64,000 nucleotides of DNA from Gelatoporia subvermispora B (GCA_000320605.2 KB445792.1:1307581-1371580); one strand, 5' to 3'. Shown: positions 47,122 to 61,427, counted from the first letter of the stretch. The notes: generated by a model from the sequence alone, not told the origin. A program made the numbers and translations.

Positions 47122-50100
47122 ATGGAGAGCACATCGTCTGCTCGCTCTCATCGTCCTGCTCGCCCCACCCGCGCAGCCCCCAAACCGCCTGCCGAATGTG
47201 GTCCTCCTAGCTCTCCCGAATCAGACGCGCAGGCGTTTGCTACTCCCCGGTCATCTCAATCACCTGTACCATCGCCTACATCGGATGCTCCACCAGACAC
47301 AGATGTGCAGTCAACTGAAATGCAACCGGACACAACACTAACTCCCATTCGTGCTCACTATCTCAAGAAGCAACTCATCGCCCTCCAATTTCAGCGGGAG
47401 CTTGATGCGCTAACTTCCAATCCTACCAATCACATATCACCGTTGTCTTACCTCGGAGCACCATTTACTCCACTACCAAAGGATGCGCCCTCACTTGAAC
47501 TACCCTTCATACGGTTCCTCTTCCGCAAGTTTGTCCTCACATTTCCGTTCCTCGCCGCAGCACCCCGCGATTTCTTTCCAGAGAAGCTACAGCCATTTAT
47601 CACGTCAGTGTTATCGCGGAATTTATCCCAAACCTCTGCCCTTGACGATGATCCTTCGAATTCGGATGAAGTCGCTCGCCACCGATTGGTAGCCAAGGTA
47701 GAGCGCAACCTAGGCATGCTTCTCACTAGCTCCACAAAATTGGTCGAGCAAGAGCAGGTGGTGCGGCTTACACAGAAGGATTTAGACCGTCTCGAGATGC
47801 TTGCGCACAAGCGCGCAGCAAGAGAGACACGCCAGAGAGACAAGTTTGAAATTAATGTCGTGTGTGTTCGGACAGTCACTGAGAAAGGACGGGTCAGGAG
47901 TCGGGTGCATGAGGTGTGTATTTGCGTCGCAGAAGGCCACTGAGCAACAACGCTCACTGAAATTGGATCAGGAATTCATAATTCGAACACGACGTCCCGA
48001 TCAGCCCGACGTTTTCGTCTCCCGGCGATACGGCGACTTCAAGACACTCACAACAACACTTCGTAAAGAACATCCTGATGAAACGATTCCTCCCCTTCCT
48101 CCGAAGGATCGCTCTTTTGTCAAATTGAATGTATCCGCTACCAGTACATCTCTTTCATCTCCAATGGCCAGTCCTACACACGCCACATCAAATGCCTACA
48201 TTCCTTCCCCGCTTTCCAGCGCATCGTTCTCTCCGGGCCACACGAGTAGTCAATCCGTCCCAAATGTTCCGTCAAATCACGCGTACCAAGGGCGGACGTA
48301 CACGAAGTCCTCTCGTTCTGGAACCATGCCTGGAATGTACGATGCAGATCGTAATTCCAGTAACGGCAGCGTGGACTCTTTCAATATGCCGCCAATAAGC
48401 CCAACTTTCCAAAGCAGCGGGGGACTTGCTAATCAAGCTTCGCGTCTAGCACGCGAGAAGAATCGGTTAACTCTGCGTGCCTATCTCCATCGCCTGCTAG
48501 CAACATCGACGCTCGCGTCATCACCGGTGCTGCGTTCGTTCCTACTCTCGGGCCCAACACGGTTATCTGAGCTCGAGAAAGAGGACGCACGCAAACGAGA
48601 AGAAGCTGATCGTGTCCGCGAAGATGGACGCAAGCGCTTTGCAAGAGAGATCGCAGCAAGGGTTGATGGACTGCGTGAAGCAGTGCGCAGTGTCAAAGGC
48701 GACCTGTTTGCCAAAGGTAGAACATAGGGCACCAAGACGATTCATAAGATGCACGCTGACAACCATCGCAGACGGCCTCACGTATATATTTTCGACCATT
48801 AAGCAGACGCCGGACATCCGCGACTTGCCGTCAAATTATAAGGCGGTCATCGAATGGGCTCGCATATCGTACGCAGCGCAATTGATTCATGGACCACCGA
48901 CCTGATGGTATGCGAGATAGTCTGGCATCAACAATATTCCAGAATTTTGTTGCAGCAGACAATGCTTCCGAAGCTTTTGCCAGCCTCAAACGAATACATG
49001 GGCTAATGCCATACTTCATGCTGAAGACCGTTCTCAAGATAAGCAATCCAATCAGCATGATTCGTGGTCCGTAAAGTTGTATAGCCGTCCGGGGCGACAC
49101 ACTCAGAGACTGTCCCACAGGTGTGCTAGACCTATTCCTTGCTCAGCCATTTGGCGGCCGCAGTCTACTACAAAGGTACGTTCGTTCAATCACATAATGG
49201 TATGCCACTATATGAAGGCGTATTTTGGCAGAATGTTTACTGGTTCCCTCATGGAAGAAGTCAAAGCGCTAGAAGAGGACATAGAGGCTGTCAAAGACAA
49301 AGTCGAGGATCCTACTATCTGCGAGAAAGTGCGACTGTTTGTGTACGCGCCCCCAGAAATTCAGGCCGTGTACAAAGCTGACGCAGGTAAGCCTTCTCGT
49401 AGTCTGATTGTCTAGAACACGTTCTTAACTCATTCCGAAGGGGCGGAGAACATTCATATCTTTGCCGCAGTGCTCCGGTCTGGAGAGGAACCAGCGCTCT
49501 CACGTGCGCAGATGCAGCGTGTCTTCTACGCGCACCGTGCACATAAGGATTATCTCAAGTATGCCGAAAGTCTATCTGATTCAGATGACGACGAGGGCCC
49601 TCAAGATGATGAAGCATGGTTGTTCGAGGACCTGAGCGTCCTTGCAAAACTATATGCACGCCTAAGAGATCGCGAGCAACTGATTGAATTAATTTTCGAG
49701 GTAACATCCATCATCGTTGGCCGAATATAAACTCGCCTGATGATGTGTACACATAGGGCAACACAGCGGATTTGTTGAAGGATGTCATCACAATTTTCTA
49801 TGCACCTCTGGCACAGGTGTATAGGGCCGCCAGCATATCTGACTCTTTGGGTGACTTGCAGAACTTTATGAATGACCTCATCCGGACGGTCGAGCAAACA
49901 GAGGAATGTAAGTGTCGGACCTTTGTTCCTTCGAACGCGACCTGACTATGCGGCAGTGAGCCAGTCGGACCCAGCAAAGACAGTGCAGATCTTCATCGAT
50001 CTGGTTCAGCGACACGAGCAAGCATTCTATAGCTTCGTGCACAAGGTTCACTCCAAAGGAGAGAGCCTCTTCACGAGTCTCATGCAGTGGACTGAGCTAT

Positions 50101-50921
50101 TCCTGACACTCATGCGCGAAGGCCTCGGTCGGCCAATCAGCCTTGAATTCCTGTTGCCGCACACCGGTCAGGAACGAGCAGATATTTTGCGAGAAGTTGA
50201 CGAGGTCGCACTATATCACTACAAACTAAAGGTCGCATACGAGGCGAAGGTTCGCAAACGCTTCGGTCGCACGCAGGGCATGGGCGATGCAGACGCAGAA
50301 GACGAGATGACCGCTCAACTTGTCAGCGGCATCGTTCGCGATATCAGTTTCGGAGAGCTTGTCGAAGGCAATGCGGACGACCTCGCTGCTGAAGAAGACG
50401 ACGACGAAGATGACAGCTCGAGTGAAGAGGAGACATCTAGTTCCGGCTCTGGCTCAGACCAAAGTGACAGCGATGAATCAGATTCGGACGAGAGTGATGA
50501 TGGTGAGAGCACCGAGCGCGCGACTACGCCACACGGCCCAAGCTCTCCAGTAGTACGCTCACGTACGATTGGGCATTCGCCAAGACCAAGCCGAGCCCCT
50601 CAGCAATCCCTGGATCTCTCGTACAGACGCCCCCCGTTACCACCCTTGCGCACCTCACGATCTATGTCGTTTTCACGAGGAGGCTCGACATCCGGTGGTA
50701 AGCCATCTCCCGCAACTGCCCAGCCGCGGACATCTCCACCGAGAAGGCGAGAAACGCCGCCTTCGCCACGGAAGAACACAAATGCGCCGAAGCCACCAGA
50801 GCTCAAGCATCTCCCTCAGCTTCTTCCCTTGTTCATAGAGATGGCAGGTCCTACATGTTCCCAATGCTTCTCAATGCTGATGCAGTTTGTGCAGATGAAG
50901 CCGCAACTTAGGACACAATGA
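47122..50921 (+). CDS. PX-domain protein of the LEC1/YPR097W family
   Basis: Yeast Lec1 (YPR097W) binds phosphoinositides and affects lipid droplets and cortical ergosterol (family knowledge). ATG 47122 opens a Pro/Ser-rich start. The N-terminal PX-associated domain has RAHYLKKQLIALQFQRELDA, LPFIRFLFRKFVLTFPFLAA and VAKVERNLGMLLTSSTKLV. The PX domain is near 47975-48120: EFIIRTRRPDQPDVFVSRRY, GDFKTLTTTLRKEHPDE and the PPLPPKDR loop, with a Ser-rich insert inside. The second half (DUF3818-type) has REIAARVDGLREAVRSVKGD, TFVAKLYARLRDREQLIE-like helices, and GLGRPISLEFLLPHTGQERA. Next come an acidic Ser tract (EDDDEDDSSSEEE) and a Pro-rich stretch, and the protein ends MKPQLRTQ at 50921. Roughly eight introns, about 1060 residues. 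Confidence 0.85.
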
Positions 50922-51227
50922 CACGCAAACCAGTGATGACCCACGACGGCCGGGAGTAGACGAACAGTGGACTGTATATGTAGGGGCAAGCATACGGCAG
51001 TATATGCGTTGTAATGATGGATCCTGTATCAATATTGCTCGATATAATGGCTGTTTCTGATGCGAGAGATGAACATGCTCCAGGCAGGGCGACACCGAAA
51101 TCAGGAGAGGCCACGAAAGATCCAATGTACATGACGAAGTCCAGACTATATACTACAGAGACCAATACGTGCCTGCACGCTGACGGACCGAGTGAACCAG
51201 AAGACAAATCCCAACGCTATGAAATAT
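50922..51227. other. Convergent 3' spacer, 306 bp
   Basis: Between the stops of the PX-domain gene (+) and the NDR kinase (-). No gene or element seen. Confidence 0.45.
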
Positions 51228-53102
<1,875 letters not shown>

Positions 53103-53424
53103 CTTCGCAGATGTAGGTCTGGAGGCTGTTTAGCTAGCCGAGCGTATGGAATCGATGCCTCCGAGCTCTGATCTCCTCCGCTACCATTTTCCGGTCAGGC
53201 ACGTGATCCTGCTACTACTCATACCCGGAACCAATATCTCTCAGGAACTCAACGTTGCAATCCTCGCGTCTCCCAGTGAACAGGAGTCACAGAAACGAGC
53301 ACGCGTCGCCTTGCAGAGTTGCTAGTTGCAGCCAGTTGCTTTTCACAATTACAAATAAAGCGAACAACTACAACAAGCCAATACAAGAATGGTTCTCCTC
53401 TTCTCGCTCTTCAGGAACGAGTCT
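53103..53424. other. Intergenic, 322 bp
   Basis: NDR kinase promoter and 3' end of the Pro-rich gene (both minus strand). No element recognised. Confidence 0.4.
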
Positions 53425-54792
53425 CTACCATGAGCGGCCGTCATTCGGCCTCCCATAGTATGTCGACTGGGTATGCGTATTCTGTGGTAATGAACGAATG
53501 ATCTGCGTACGTTGAACACCCGCAAGGGCATCCATCGATGGTGCCGGAGACGGCGACCGGTATCCAAGCATCTGTGGATATTGGCCTTCATTGAGACACG
53601 ATTGTGAGTTTGGTGTTGCACAGGATGGCTGTGGATAATGGGACATAGGGCGGCTCGTACTAAGATCTCAGTCAATATATGTTTCAGCTGACCGCTTGAC
53701 CAACACACTCACGACGCTGCAGGGTTGGGTGTTAGCGGCCTCGGCCGTGTAGTAGCATTGTTCGCCGAGAGTGTGGCGGATACGGCGGAACTGTGAGCGC
53801 GATCGAATCGCAAGGTTACTTCGAGGAACAAAACAGACGTACTTATAGAATGCCGCGGGATCCACTCTTGGCGGTGCTGGCTGTTCCTCAGGTACACGCG
53901 CCGCTTGTTTCTTCCCGTACGCTGTCTGGGGGTTGAACCTCAATAGAGGTGTCGCTGCACCGAAGCCCGACGCATATGTCGTCGAAGGGCGCATATGATG
54001 AGTTAAAGGCGACCGTCGCGGAGCGGGCAGCGATTGGTGGTGATGCGGCACAATCGAAGACGTCGCGACACCATAGCCAGACTGAGGGGGCATGGGCAAC
54101 TCCCTCGAAACCCGCGACTGGATGGTATGTAAATTTGTCTCGACATCCAGGTTCTGGGGAAGCATTGTTGGAGACTGCAGCGGGGACGGAGGTGCAGAGT
54201 CGCCATCCGACGGTCTGTACGTGAGGACAACTTCATACGGCGGTCCGTCTAGCGAAGGCCCCACCGGTGTGAATTCTGGCGGAGGGGTAGCTTCTCGACT
54301 GGGAGGAGTCAGAGAACCTGGGACATCATGTTGGGAGGATTGGGAAGGGCTGGAGGGAAGTGGTGTAGGATCGCGTTCGTGTACTGCTGTTGAACAGCTC
54401 CGGTCGAGCTGAGCTTCGGCATACCAGCTTGGCCGCTCTTTCTGTGGAGGCATCGACACCGCTGTTTTCTTCTGAATGCGCAGTGGTTGAACCGAGGATG
54501 ATGAAGCTGTCTCGTCAGAAGGCAACTGTGAGGCTTTCTCTGGTGCATAAGACCGTACTTCCGGGAGACGGCTCGATGTCCCGTCAAGGGAGAGACCGCT
54601 CATACGGACAGCTGACTCGAAGATAGCATCGTCCCAAACCTCGAACCCCTCCAAGTCGACTGCAGGCTGCTGCGGTTCTGACGAACTTGTTTCTATAACA
54701 TGAGAAGTCTTCTGGTCGAATTCCTGCTGCGACAGTTCATATGCTGGGGGAGGTGGGGAATCGGGGGTATCGAATGATTGAAAATTAGACAT
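53425..54792 (-). CDS. Pro/Ser-rich disordered protein with a PPxY motif
   Basis: ATG 54792 starts MSNFQSFDTPDSPPPPAYEL, where PPAY is a WW-domain ligand of the kind read by Rsp5/Nedd4 ubiquitin ligases. Next are FEVWDDAIFESAVRMSGLSL, a possible short helix, and SWYAEAQLDRSC, then about 200 residues rich in Ser and Pro. An intron after AAFYK gives a short exon (SAVSATLSANNATTRPRPLT), and another near 53660-53710 leads to SHYPQPSCATPNSQSCLNEG and the end YYGRPNDGRSW at 53425. About 440 residues with no transmembrane helix or folded catalytic domain visible. Function unknown. An adaptor role is inference from PPxY alone. Confidence 0.6.
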
Positions 54793-55369
54793 ACAAGTTT
54801 CGAGCTTTGGTCAAGATGCGGACGAGGCAATGGCAGGGGAGCAAGGAGTGCAGGGATCGACTAAAATGACCAAATGTCCGAGACACTCGCAGTAGCCTCA
54901 GGGCAGCCAAGGTACAGCATGGGGAGCGCCTAGTTTCCGTACGTGATGCGACTCGTGCATAGCCTCCTACGCCAGCTGACGACACGCTGACATTGCTTGT
55001 CTCCTAGGCTGTACTCCATGGAGATGGTAGATATGCATTCGAGAGTCAATGAATCCGAGCTATAGAGTACCGGGTGGTACAAGAAGAGATCTCAAAGTAG
55101 TAAGTACTTGCGTGGTCTCATGGACAGTGGACGCTGGACCGACGCGGCTTCTGCGAAGCCTGTGCCCTGAGTTATCATTGTAGCGCTAAAAGCTGCCTAT
55201 AATGGCTACACCGCCCCTGCGCACGTCAACAGCGCCACTCAAATTCACAACCGCAGTACAAAGCCTTAGCCTTAGCCTGCTATGACCCACAAGTCAACAC
55301 ACCCATCGTTCAATCTCGCGTCACACTTCGATACCCTCTAGATTTGTGCCCTGTAAATTAGGTTTAATA
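54793..55369. other. Intergenic, 577 bp
   Basis: Between the Pro-rich gene start and the 3' end of the mitochondrial kinase (both minus). Contains a short CCTTAG-type direct repeat (about 55264-55277) and nothing else recognised. Confidence 0.4.
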
Positions 55370-57208
55370 TTACAGCGCATGGAGAGGAAAGACGCAAGTC
55401 AGTCTTACCAGTCTTGGCAAGCGAACATAGACATCTGTGCCTGCTGCAATATAAGCCTTCTGGGTACAGAGAGCTGCAACCATACGAACCATATCCGTCC
55501 AGGCTAACCAGTTCCAAGGAGCCCCCGAAATATCTAAGATATTGGGATCAACATAGCACTGACGACGCCACGATAGGTGCTCACGTCGCAAAGATATTGC
55601 TCATAGGAAGACCAATTCCGATTCTTGGATGCGGCAAAACCCCGGCCTCCTGCTCAGGATCCGCACAGTCGGATCCTTGCTGCCACAACTTCAGTTGTTC
55701 GTCGACAGTTGCTGTCATGCCCCGACTACTAGTACTGATAGTTCGGAGTGCGCCCAGCCGCGAGTCATGCAGACGGGTGGCATTGCGGATGTGAGAGAAA
55801 GAAAACAAATCGAGTGGCGACTTGATTTCAGATGATAGTAATCCTCCACCTGTGTCATGTCAATGCATACTCTGAAGGCTTTTTAGCTGAGTGTACCTTG
55901 ATCGGAGAAACGGATACATATGTCATTTTCACCAGATACGACAGTAGCGTGTATCGGGGGAAGGACAGTCGCATCAGGATGCTTCAGGCGAGTTGCTCGA
56001 AAAGACTAATCGTCATGAGTCTGGTCACTTAACCGCGCAAAGTATCAACAATCTGAGCCTTACATTCTTGAGCAACTCGAAAATGATGTATCTGAGGAAG
56101 TGAACGTAGTTCATAAGCATGTATGTTGATTAGGTATAACTATCTGTTCACATACTCGAGATGCTCCCGTATGTAGGCAAATGCCGTGTCTAGATGGCCA
56201 TCGATGGTCACTTCCGACCAGGGAGCATCTGAACCTGGGATAGCATCACGGTCGACATCAACAGGCCTTTTACGCAGGAATCTCGCGCATTTTTCTATAC
56301 TGTCCTTCACGCTGAGATTCGTGTAAATGATACCGACATTGTCCTTGGGGGAGATATCACCATCCCTCTCCAAGGCCAGTGTCTTGGAAAGGGCGATATG
56401 ATGTTCTGCAAGCACCCGCCTTGATATACGTGAAACGAGCATCCGACGCATGAATGAATCGAGGCGGTCAGGGGAAAGGTAGGGTGATGCAAGTGAGAGG
56501 CCAAGAGACAGATTGGGTATGGCTGCCTTGCTATACCAGTAATCAATGAATGCGTTTTCCTGAGAGAAACACTCTCACTGTTCGTCTAGTATTCCACGCA
56601 GGAACACACAAAACGATTCGTTCTCTGCAATCGTATTGACTTGGGGGTACCTCCGGAATCTGGTGAAGTCCGGGTCGGTGTAGAGCCATTGACACTGAGA
56701 TGATCAGTTATACTTCTCAAAAGCAGACCAATATAACTGACATATGTCAGATTGTAGAGTTCAACAAGAGTAGTCCGATTCACCTCGTAGACATTCGTAA
56801 CTCCCTCCTGATTCATCACTACGTAAGGTAGAGCTTGCATGTCTCGTAGTCTATGAGCAATTCGAACTGGGAGCTCTGTTCGCACGTAATTCGCGCTCTG
56901 AAGTATGGTCAGCCGCGTGAAATACGATAAGTTACGACCATGCCTTGATCAAACGTTCTTCGTTCATATTGCGCCCGAAGAACACCTGGACAACAGCTCA
57001 GGAGTCAGGAGTGCAAAGAGGTATGTCGGAACTTCCATACCAGCTGCCTTAGAGTCAATCTCTGTGCCTCCTTAGCAGCATACAGTTCTAGCTGCCTGTT
57101 CTGATAGAAGTGCACTGCAGTCGAGATTCGGCGAGGACGTGAAGTAACCGAGTAACGCCTGACGTTGTCAGGTGTAAGCCAACAGCGCAGTTGACATGGC
57201 CATGTCAT
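55370..57208 (-). CDS. Mitochondrial PDK/BCKDK-family protein kinase
   Basis: Phosphorylates and switches off a mitochondrial 2-oxoacid dehydrogenase (pyruvate or branched-chain). ATG 57208 gives an Arg-rich presequence (RRYSVTSRPRRISTAVHFYQ). The helical regulatory domain has QLELYAAKEAQRLTLRQLV, FFGRNMNEERLIKSANYVRT, LPVRIAHRLRDMQALPYVV and RRMLVSRISRRVLAEHHIAL. The GHKL ATPase follows: N-box FELLKNSFRATRLKHPDA, G1 IRFSDQGGGL, LDLFSFSHIRNATRLHDS, G2 RIGIGLPMSNIFA, and YFGGSLELVSLDGYAGTDVY. The last reads end VRLPRL plus a tail to the stop at 55370, though a further splice is possible. Around ten introns. The SRISRRVLAEHH wording suggests the Pkp1/BCKDK side of the family, but substrate cannot be decided. 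Confidence 0.87.
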
Positions 57209-57423
57209 GGTGCTTGTAGCCTTATGAGCGAGGCGAGAGAAAGGGTAACATTGAGTCGACTCCGGAGCACAATGAGCCAGCTACAGAGTCATCCGTGCAA
57301 GTACGTACGAGTCAAGTGAGGATAGATTATGTAAGCATACAATCACTACGTTTACAACCTCGTTGTAATACCGAGGCAGGAATATGTCGATGAGTCCAGG
57401 ATGATGCTTATAATAAATATCAG

Positions 57424-58526
57424 TTATAAGATGCCTTCGGACCGCAAAGCACCCATAATTAAGAAGGCGGAACGTCGGTCTCTATCAATTCCAGTCCAGT
57501 CTCCCTTTCGGATCTTCGGTACATCACCTTCAGAGACGTAGACATCATCCTCCGCAACAGGCGCTTTGTTCCTCTCTGCTTCTGCCTGCTCTTCTTCTTC
57601 CTCCCTGTCCCAGAGGACTTCTTCCCACTGAGAATCACTGATTGTGACAGCGACTGTTTTGGCGTCGGGAACGTTCGGCAACACCGAAAGCAACAGGTTG
57701 GAAAGAAGCTCTGATGTTCCATCTGCAGTTTGCGTATGCATGACTGGTAGCGGGAGATACTCCGCCTATGGCCGTCAGCTCCAGGTTTTCGCAATATATA
57801 CTAAAAAGCCAACTGACCTCCAGCAGCATACCCTTCACAGCTCCCCCGGCAAGAATCACATTCCCTGCGCGTACAAGCCAGTCATGACCAATCGCGTAGA
57901 TGTGGCCATCTATAGTTAGCTGTTGCCCAGTCGTTGCTGCTTTCTGGCCAGCACTTGGAGCAGTAGCTTGTCGGACAGAAACCCATTTGGCCTTGAGTTG
58001 AGCCAGTATTTGTTCCAGGGCCCCAGGTGGTGTCAAAGTCAGGAATGTGCTGCGAAAGTGGGGTGGGGATATTGCAGCAGCCGAGGGATCCGCCTCGGCC
58101 ATCGCTTGCATATCAGCTTTCGTAGGTGCAGCTGGGTCCTCAAGAAGCACGAACACGTTCTCTGAGTCGTTCAGTTTTCGCTTCTCCGGGCCTTCGATCA
58201 TCGTACGCACCGTTCATAGTCAGTGTGCACATAGAGCGTTCCGCAGGCACTTGGAAACCTGGGGTACTTCCTAACGTCGAGCGGAATGATTTTACGCTCA
58301 GCTGCCATTTGCCAACATAATGACCCTGCGAAGACAACTGTTTTCAATCGAGCTACTCTCTGCGCTCGCATGAAGACGAACTTGGTGGTTGCGGGTGACA
58401 TTATGATGGACAAGTTCAAGACCAGTGGTAGGGGCATTGATCCATCTGGCAAGCCTAGTTGTGTCGTTCAATGCAATGCAATCATGGATCCCAACGTGAT
58501 TGCATTCCGTACCCAGTGAAGCCCAT
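57424..58526 (-). CDS. MED20: Mediator complex subunit 20
   Basis: Head-module subunit of Mediator, pairing with MED18 to link activators to RNA polymerase II. The first exon is only 14 bp (58513-58526, MGFTG). A 58-bp intron (58455-58512) leads to LARWINAPTTGLELVHHNVT. Another intron joins in phase 0 to GHYVGKWQLSVKSFRSTLG, and a 49-bp intron with branch ACTGAAC joins to ENVFVLLEDPAAPTKADMQA. The core has TIDGHIYAIGHDWLVRAGNV and ILAGGAVKGMLLEAEYLPLP, diagnostic of MED20. An acidic segment (WDREEEEEQAEAE) and RDRRSAFLIMGALRSEGIL end at TAA 57424. A longer unspliced frame from 58307 is rejected because it breaks the MED20 N-terminus. Confidence 0.9.
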
Positions 58527-58722
58527 GAGACGGCCAGATGCAAGATGCGCGGGTGTCAAGACTAAAAGACGTGATGAGGACGCGGTGTGACAGGTATGTG
58601 ACGCGACGCGTTTCATCGCGTTGGCGCCCGTTGAGTCCGTGCGCCGCTGCCACTGGTCGTTCCGTGTTTTACTCTTTCGTTCAGCCTGTGATCATTGTTC
58701 TCGTGTCGGTGCTCTGTATGCA
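58527..58722. promoter_or_regulatory. 196-bp bidirectional MED20/ORC4 promoter with MCB and E2F-like sites
   Basis: The entire space between MED20 (-) and ORC4 (+). ACGCGT lies at 58606-58611 inside GACGCGACGCGTTTC, and TTGGCGCC lies at 58621-58628. Both are core motifs of MBF/E2F-type G1/S control, matching ORC4's role in replication licensing. No TATA box. Use of the sites is inferred. Confidence 0.55.
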
Positions 58723-61126
58723 ATGCCGCCTAAACGCAAGGCAGATTCTGCTGCTGCTGCCCCCACGACTCGCTCAAGTGCTAGGGTCTTACGTAGCGGC
58801 AGATCTCTAGCAGAAACGTTGACCACTGTGGCGACAACCAGTCAACCTAGAAAACGACTACGCCGAACCAATACCATAGGCACTACGTTACAGGAGGAAG
58901 GCCGTGAAGGTACGATAGGTACAGATACTACATCAATTGCACTTGTGGACGCGTCTCTTCAGCGGAACATATCAGCTCGCATTCCCCCAATCCCGCCGGT
59001 CGAACTCGGAGGAATATTCCACGGGGCTACGATGACATTGTATCCAATACGGAAGACGATCTTGTGTTTCCACTGAAAGAGACGGATCTGAACACCATGG
59101 ACGAGAAGGATGAGCTGACCCTCAGTCCACCGAAGAAACGCTCAGTTCGAGCTGCCACGCCGAATTCACCCAGAGTGGTCATGGAATGCGTCGAGATACT
59201 CACCCCTTCCAAGACTCGTCCTAGAATTATTGTACAACATCCAATTCCTGCATCTCCGGCTGCACGAGCGCATACTCTTGATTCCTCGAGTCCAACTTGC
59301 CCCCCTCCCAAAACCCCACCGAAACGCGGTCGCCATTTGCAGAGGAAAGCAAAGATCGTATCCGATATGCCGCAGGTCTTGGTTCTTGCTGAGACTCTAC
59401 AGCAGGCCCCAGAATCCGAATTCAACTGTAGTGCACCAGCGGCGCGGCAGCCCAAGGCTAGTTTGCGCCGAAAAGGGAAGACTGCCTGGAAACTCCCTAC
59501 TTCGGCGGAGGAACTACCGCATACTCTCCCCGTAGAGCTCGAGCCATGTCTGCAACTACAGAAACATGCAATCATGAGGTCTCTCCGTGACCTTCCGGAC
59601 ATTGTCGCGCAAGACGATCACGTGTCGGCTAACGCAACTGCGTACGAGCAGCTTAGCAATCTGCTCAGAGGAACTGTCCTACGCGGCGAAGGCAACAGCT
59701 GCCTTCTAATCGGACCACGCGGAAGTGGCAAGTCACGAGTACGCCGATATGTATCTGTCTGCACGAAGTGAGCTGACGGCCATCCTAGCTCGTTGAGAAG
59801 GCAATTAAGTCTCTCCCTGAAAAGCCTATAATCATACGCCTATCAGGACATGCTCAACACAATGACCGTCTAGCGATACGAGAGATTGCTTGGCAGCTTG
59901 CCCAACAGACTGGTCGCTCGTTTCTTCCGTCCGAAAGCAACAGCCCATCCGACGTTATCGATCCAGACGAAAACCCGTTCCTGGATAGCTCCGAAACGAC
60001 CATCGTCCTCCCACCTCCAGCTCATCTCTTGGCTCTGATATCTGTCATTCCCACATTGCCTCGACCAACTATCATCATACTAGATGGCTTTGACTTGTTT
60101 GCCGCTCACGCGCGGCAATCACTCCTATATTGTCTGCTCGACACTGCGCAAAGCTGCAGGGTGGGGAGCGGTACCAAGGGTATTGCCATTGTAGGAGTTA
60201 CGACCCGCGTGGACACCATCAATCTCCTGGAAAAGCGTGTCAAGAGCCGCTTCTCTGGGAGAATGCTTAGGACATCGTGTCTTAGCGAACTGCAACAGTG
60301 GGTAGAGCTCGCCCGATCCGCTCTGACCGCGCCCGTATCAGAAGATGTCCCTGAAGAGTGGCCCCCTCTATGGAGAGTTGCCGTGGACAGCTTCCTCCAA
60401 CATGAGAAGGTCATCGAGGAATTCAAAGAATCGTTCTCATTGACACGAGATGCTCGGACGCTGTGTCGGATCTTGGTAGGTGGCATCTCTGCATCGTATC
60501 CTTCTCTGTCGGTATTAATCTTAGGACTAGACAACAGTCGTCATGAATCTGACACCAGCGTTGCCCTATCCTTCTGCTGAGAAGTTGGCGGCATCTACCG
60601 GTATCCAGCGATGTCCAGCCCGGTTCCCGTTCCTCGCAAGTGAGTACATGTTCGTGATTCTAAAGCTGGTTGCGACGTGCTCACATGGGCTCAGGCTTGC
60701 CATATCCAGCGATATGCTTGTGCATTGCTGCGGTGCATTACCAGACATCCGGCCACAACACGTTCACCTTCGAGATGCTGCATGAAGCCTTCCGTGACCA
60801 GGTCCGAACATCTCAATCAGCGCCCGTTCAAATCGAAGGTGGCGGAATTGGGATGATGCGATGCAGCCGTGAGGTTTTGGCCGGGGTGAGTATGCAGACG
60901 CCTCATCCTTCCGGTCATATGCTCAATGTCGTGATGAACGCTCGCTTCCGCACAGGCCTTTGAGCGATTAGCGACGCAGCGGGTGTTCACGCCTGTCGCG
61001 GCTCCATCACTGGGTACGGCGAAGGAGTTTGTCTTCTATCGATTGGTCCCAGATAGGTTTGAGTTGAAGCGTGCTGTGGAAGCGATGGGACAGACCAATT
61101 TGAAAAAGTGGTTCAGTAAGGCCTAG
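58723..61126 (+). CDS. ORC4: Origin recognition complex subunit 4
   Basis: AAA+ subunit of ORC, which marks replication origins. ATG 58723 starts MPPKRKADSAAAAPTTRSSA. A 53-bp intron (58910-58962) is needed to keep the frame into GYDDIVSNTEDDLVFPLKET. A basic disordered extension of about 200 residues precedes the AAA+ core: LPDIVAQDDHVSANATAYEQ, Walker A LIGPRGSGKSR split from LVEKAIKSLPEK by an intron, HAQHNDRLAIREIAWQLAQQ, Walker B TIIILDGFDLFA and GIAIVGVTTRVDTINLLEKR with VKSRFSGR. The winged helix follows: LPYPAICLCIAAVHYQTSGH, NTFTFEMLHEAFRDQVR and AFERLATQRVFTP, then the end TNLKKWFSKA at TAG 61126. The long N-terminal extension is unlike yeast Orc4 and might bind DNA (inference). Confidence 0.93.
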
Positions 61127-61427
61127 CGTGGCAGTTGGTAGCCGTCTTAAGCCTCATTTGTTGTACTTGTGTTGGGATGGAAGAACTGTAATTGTACTAC
61201 TCTTTATCAAGCGATTGGACAATCGCGTTCCCTTTGGATGCACTTGATGTCAGCTTCCCGCATCGCATGCAATCGTTCGTACGAAAGCGAAACGTGATAA
61301 CATTAACTCTGCCATTTGTCGCTGGTCTCACAATATTGTCACAATAACGCGTTATCGATGCTGACCAGAAATGATATCCGAGACACCGTAAAGATACATT
61401 CCTAATGCGTATGCTTCTCTACACCGT
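61127..61427. other. Convergent 3' spacer, 301 bp
   Basis: Between the stops of ORC4 (+) and the CipC-like gene (-). No element recognised. Confidence 0.45.

Noticed and set aside
57635..58307. Alternative MED20 start at ATG 58307
   Set aside because: It runs into a stop before the conserved core and lacks the MGFTG...ARW N-terminus, which the spliced model restores.
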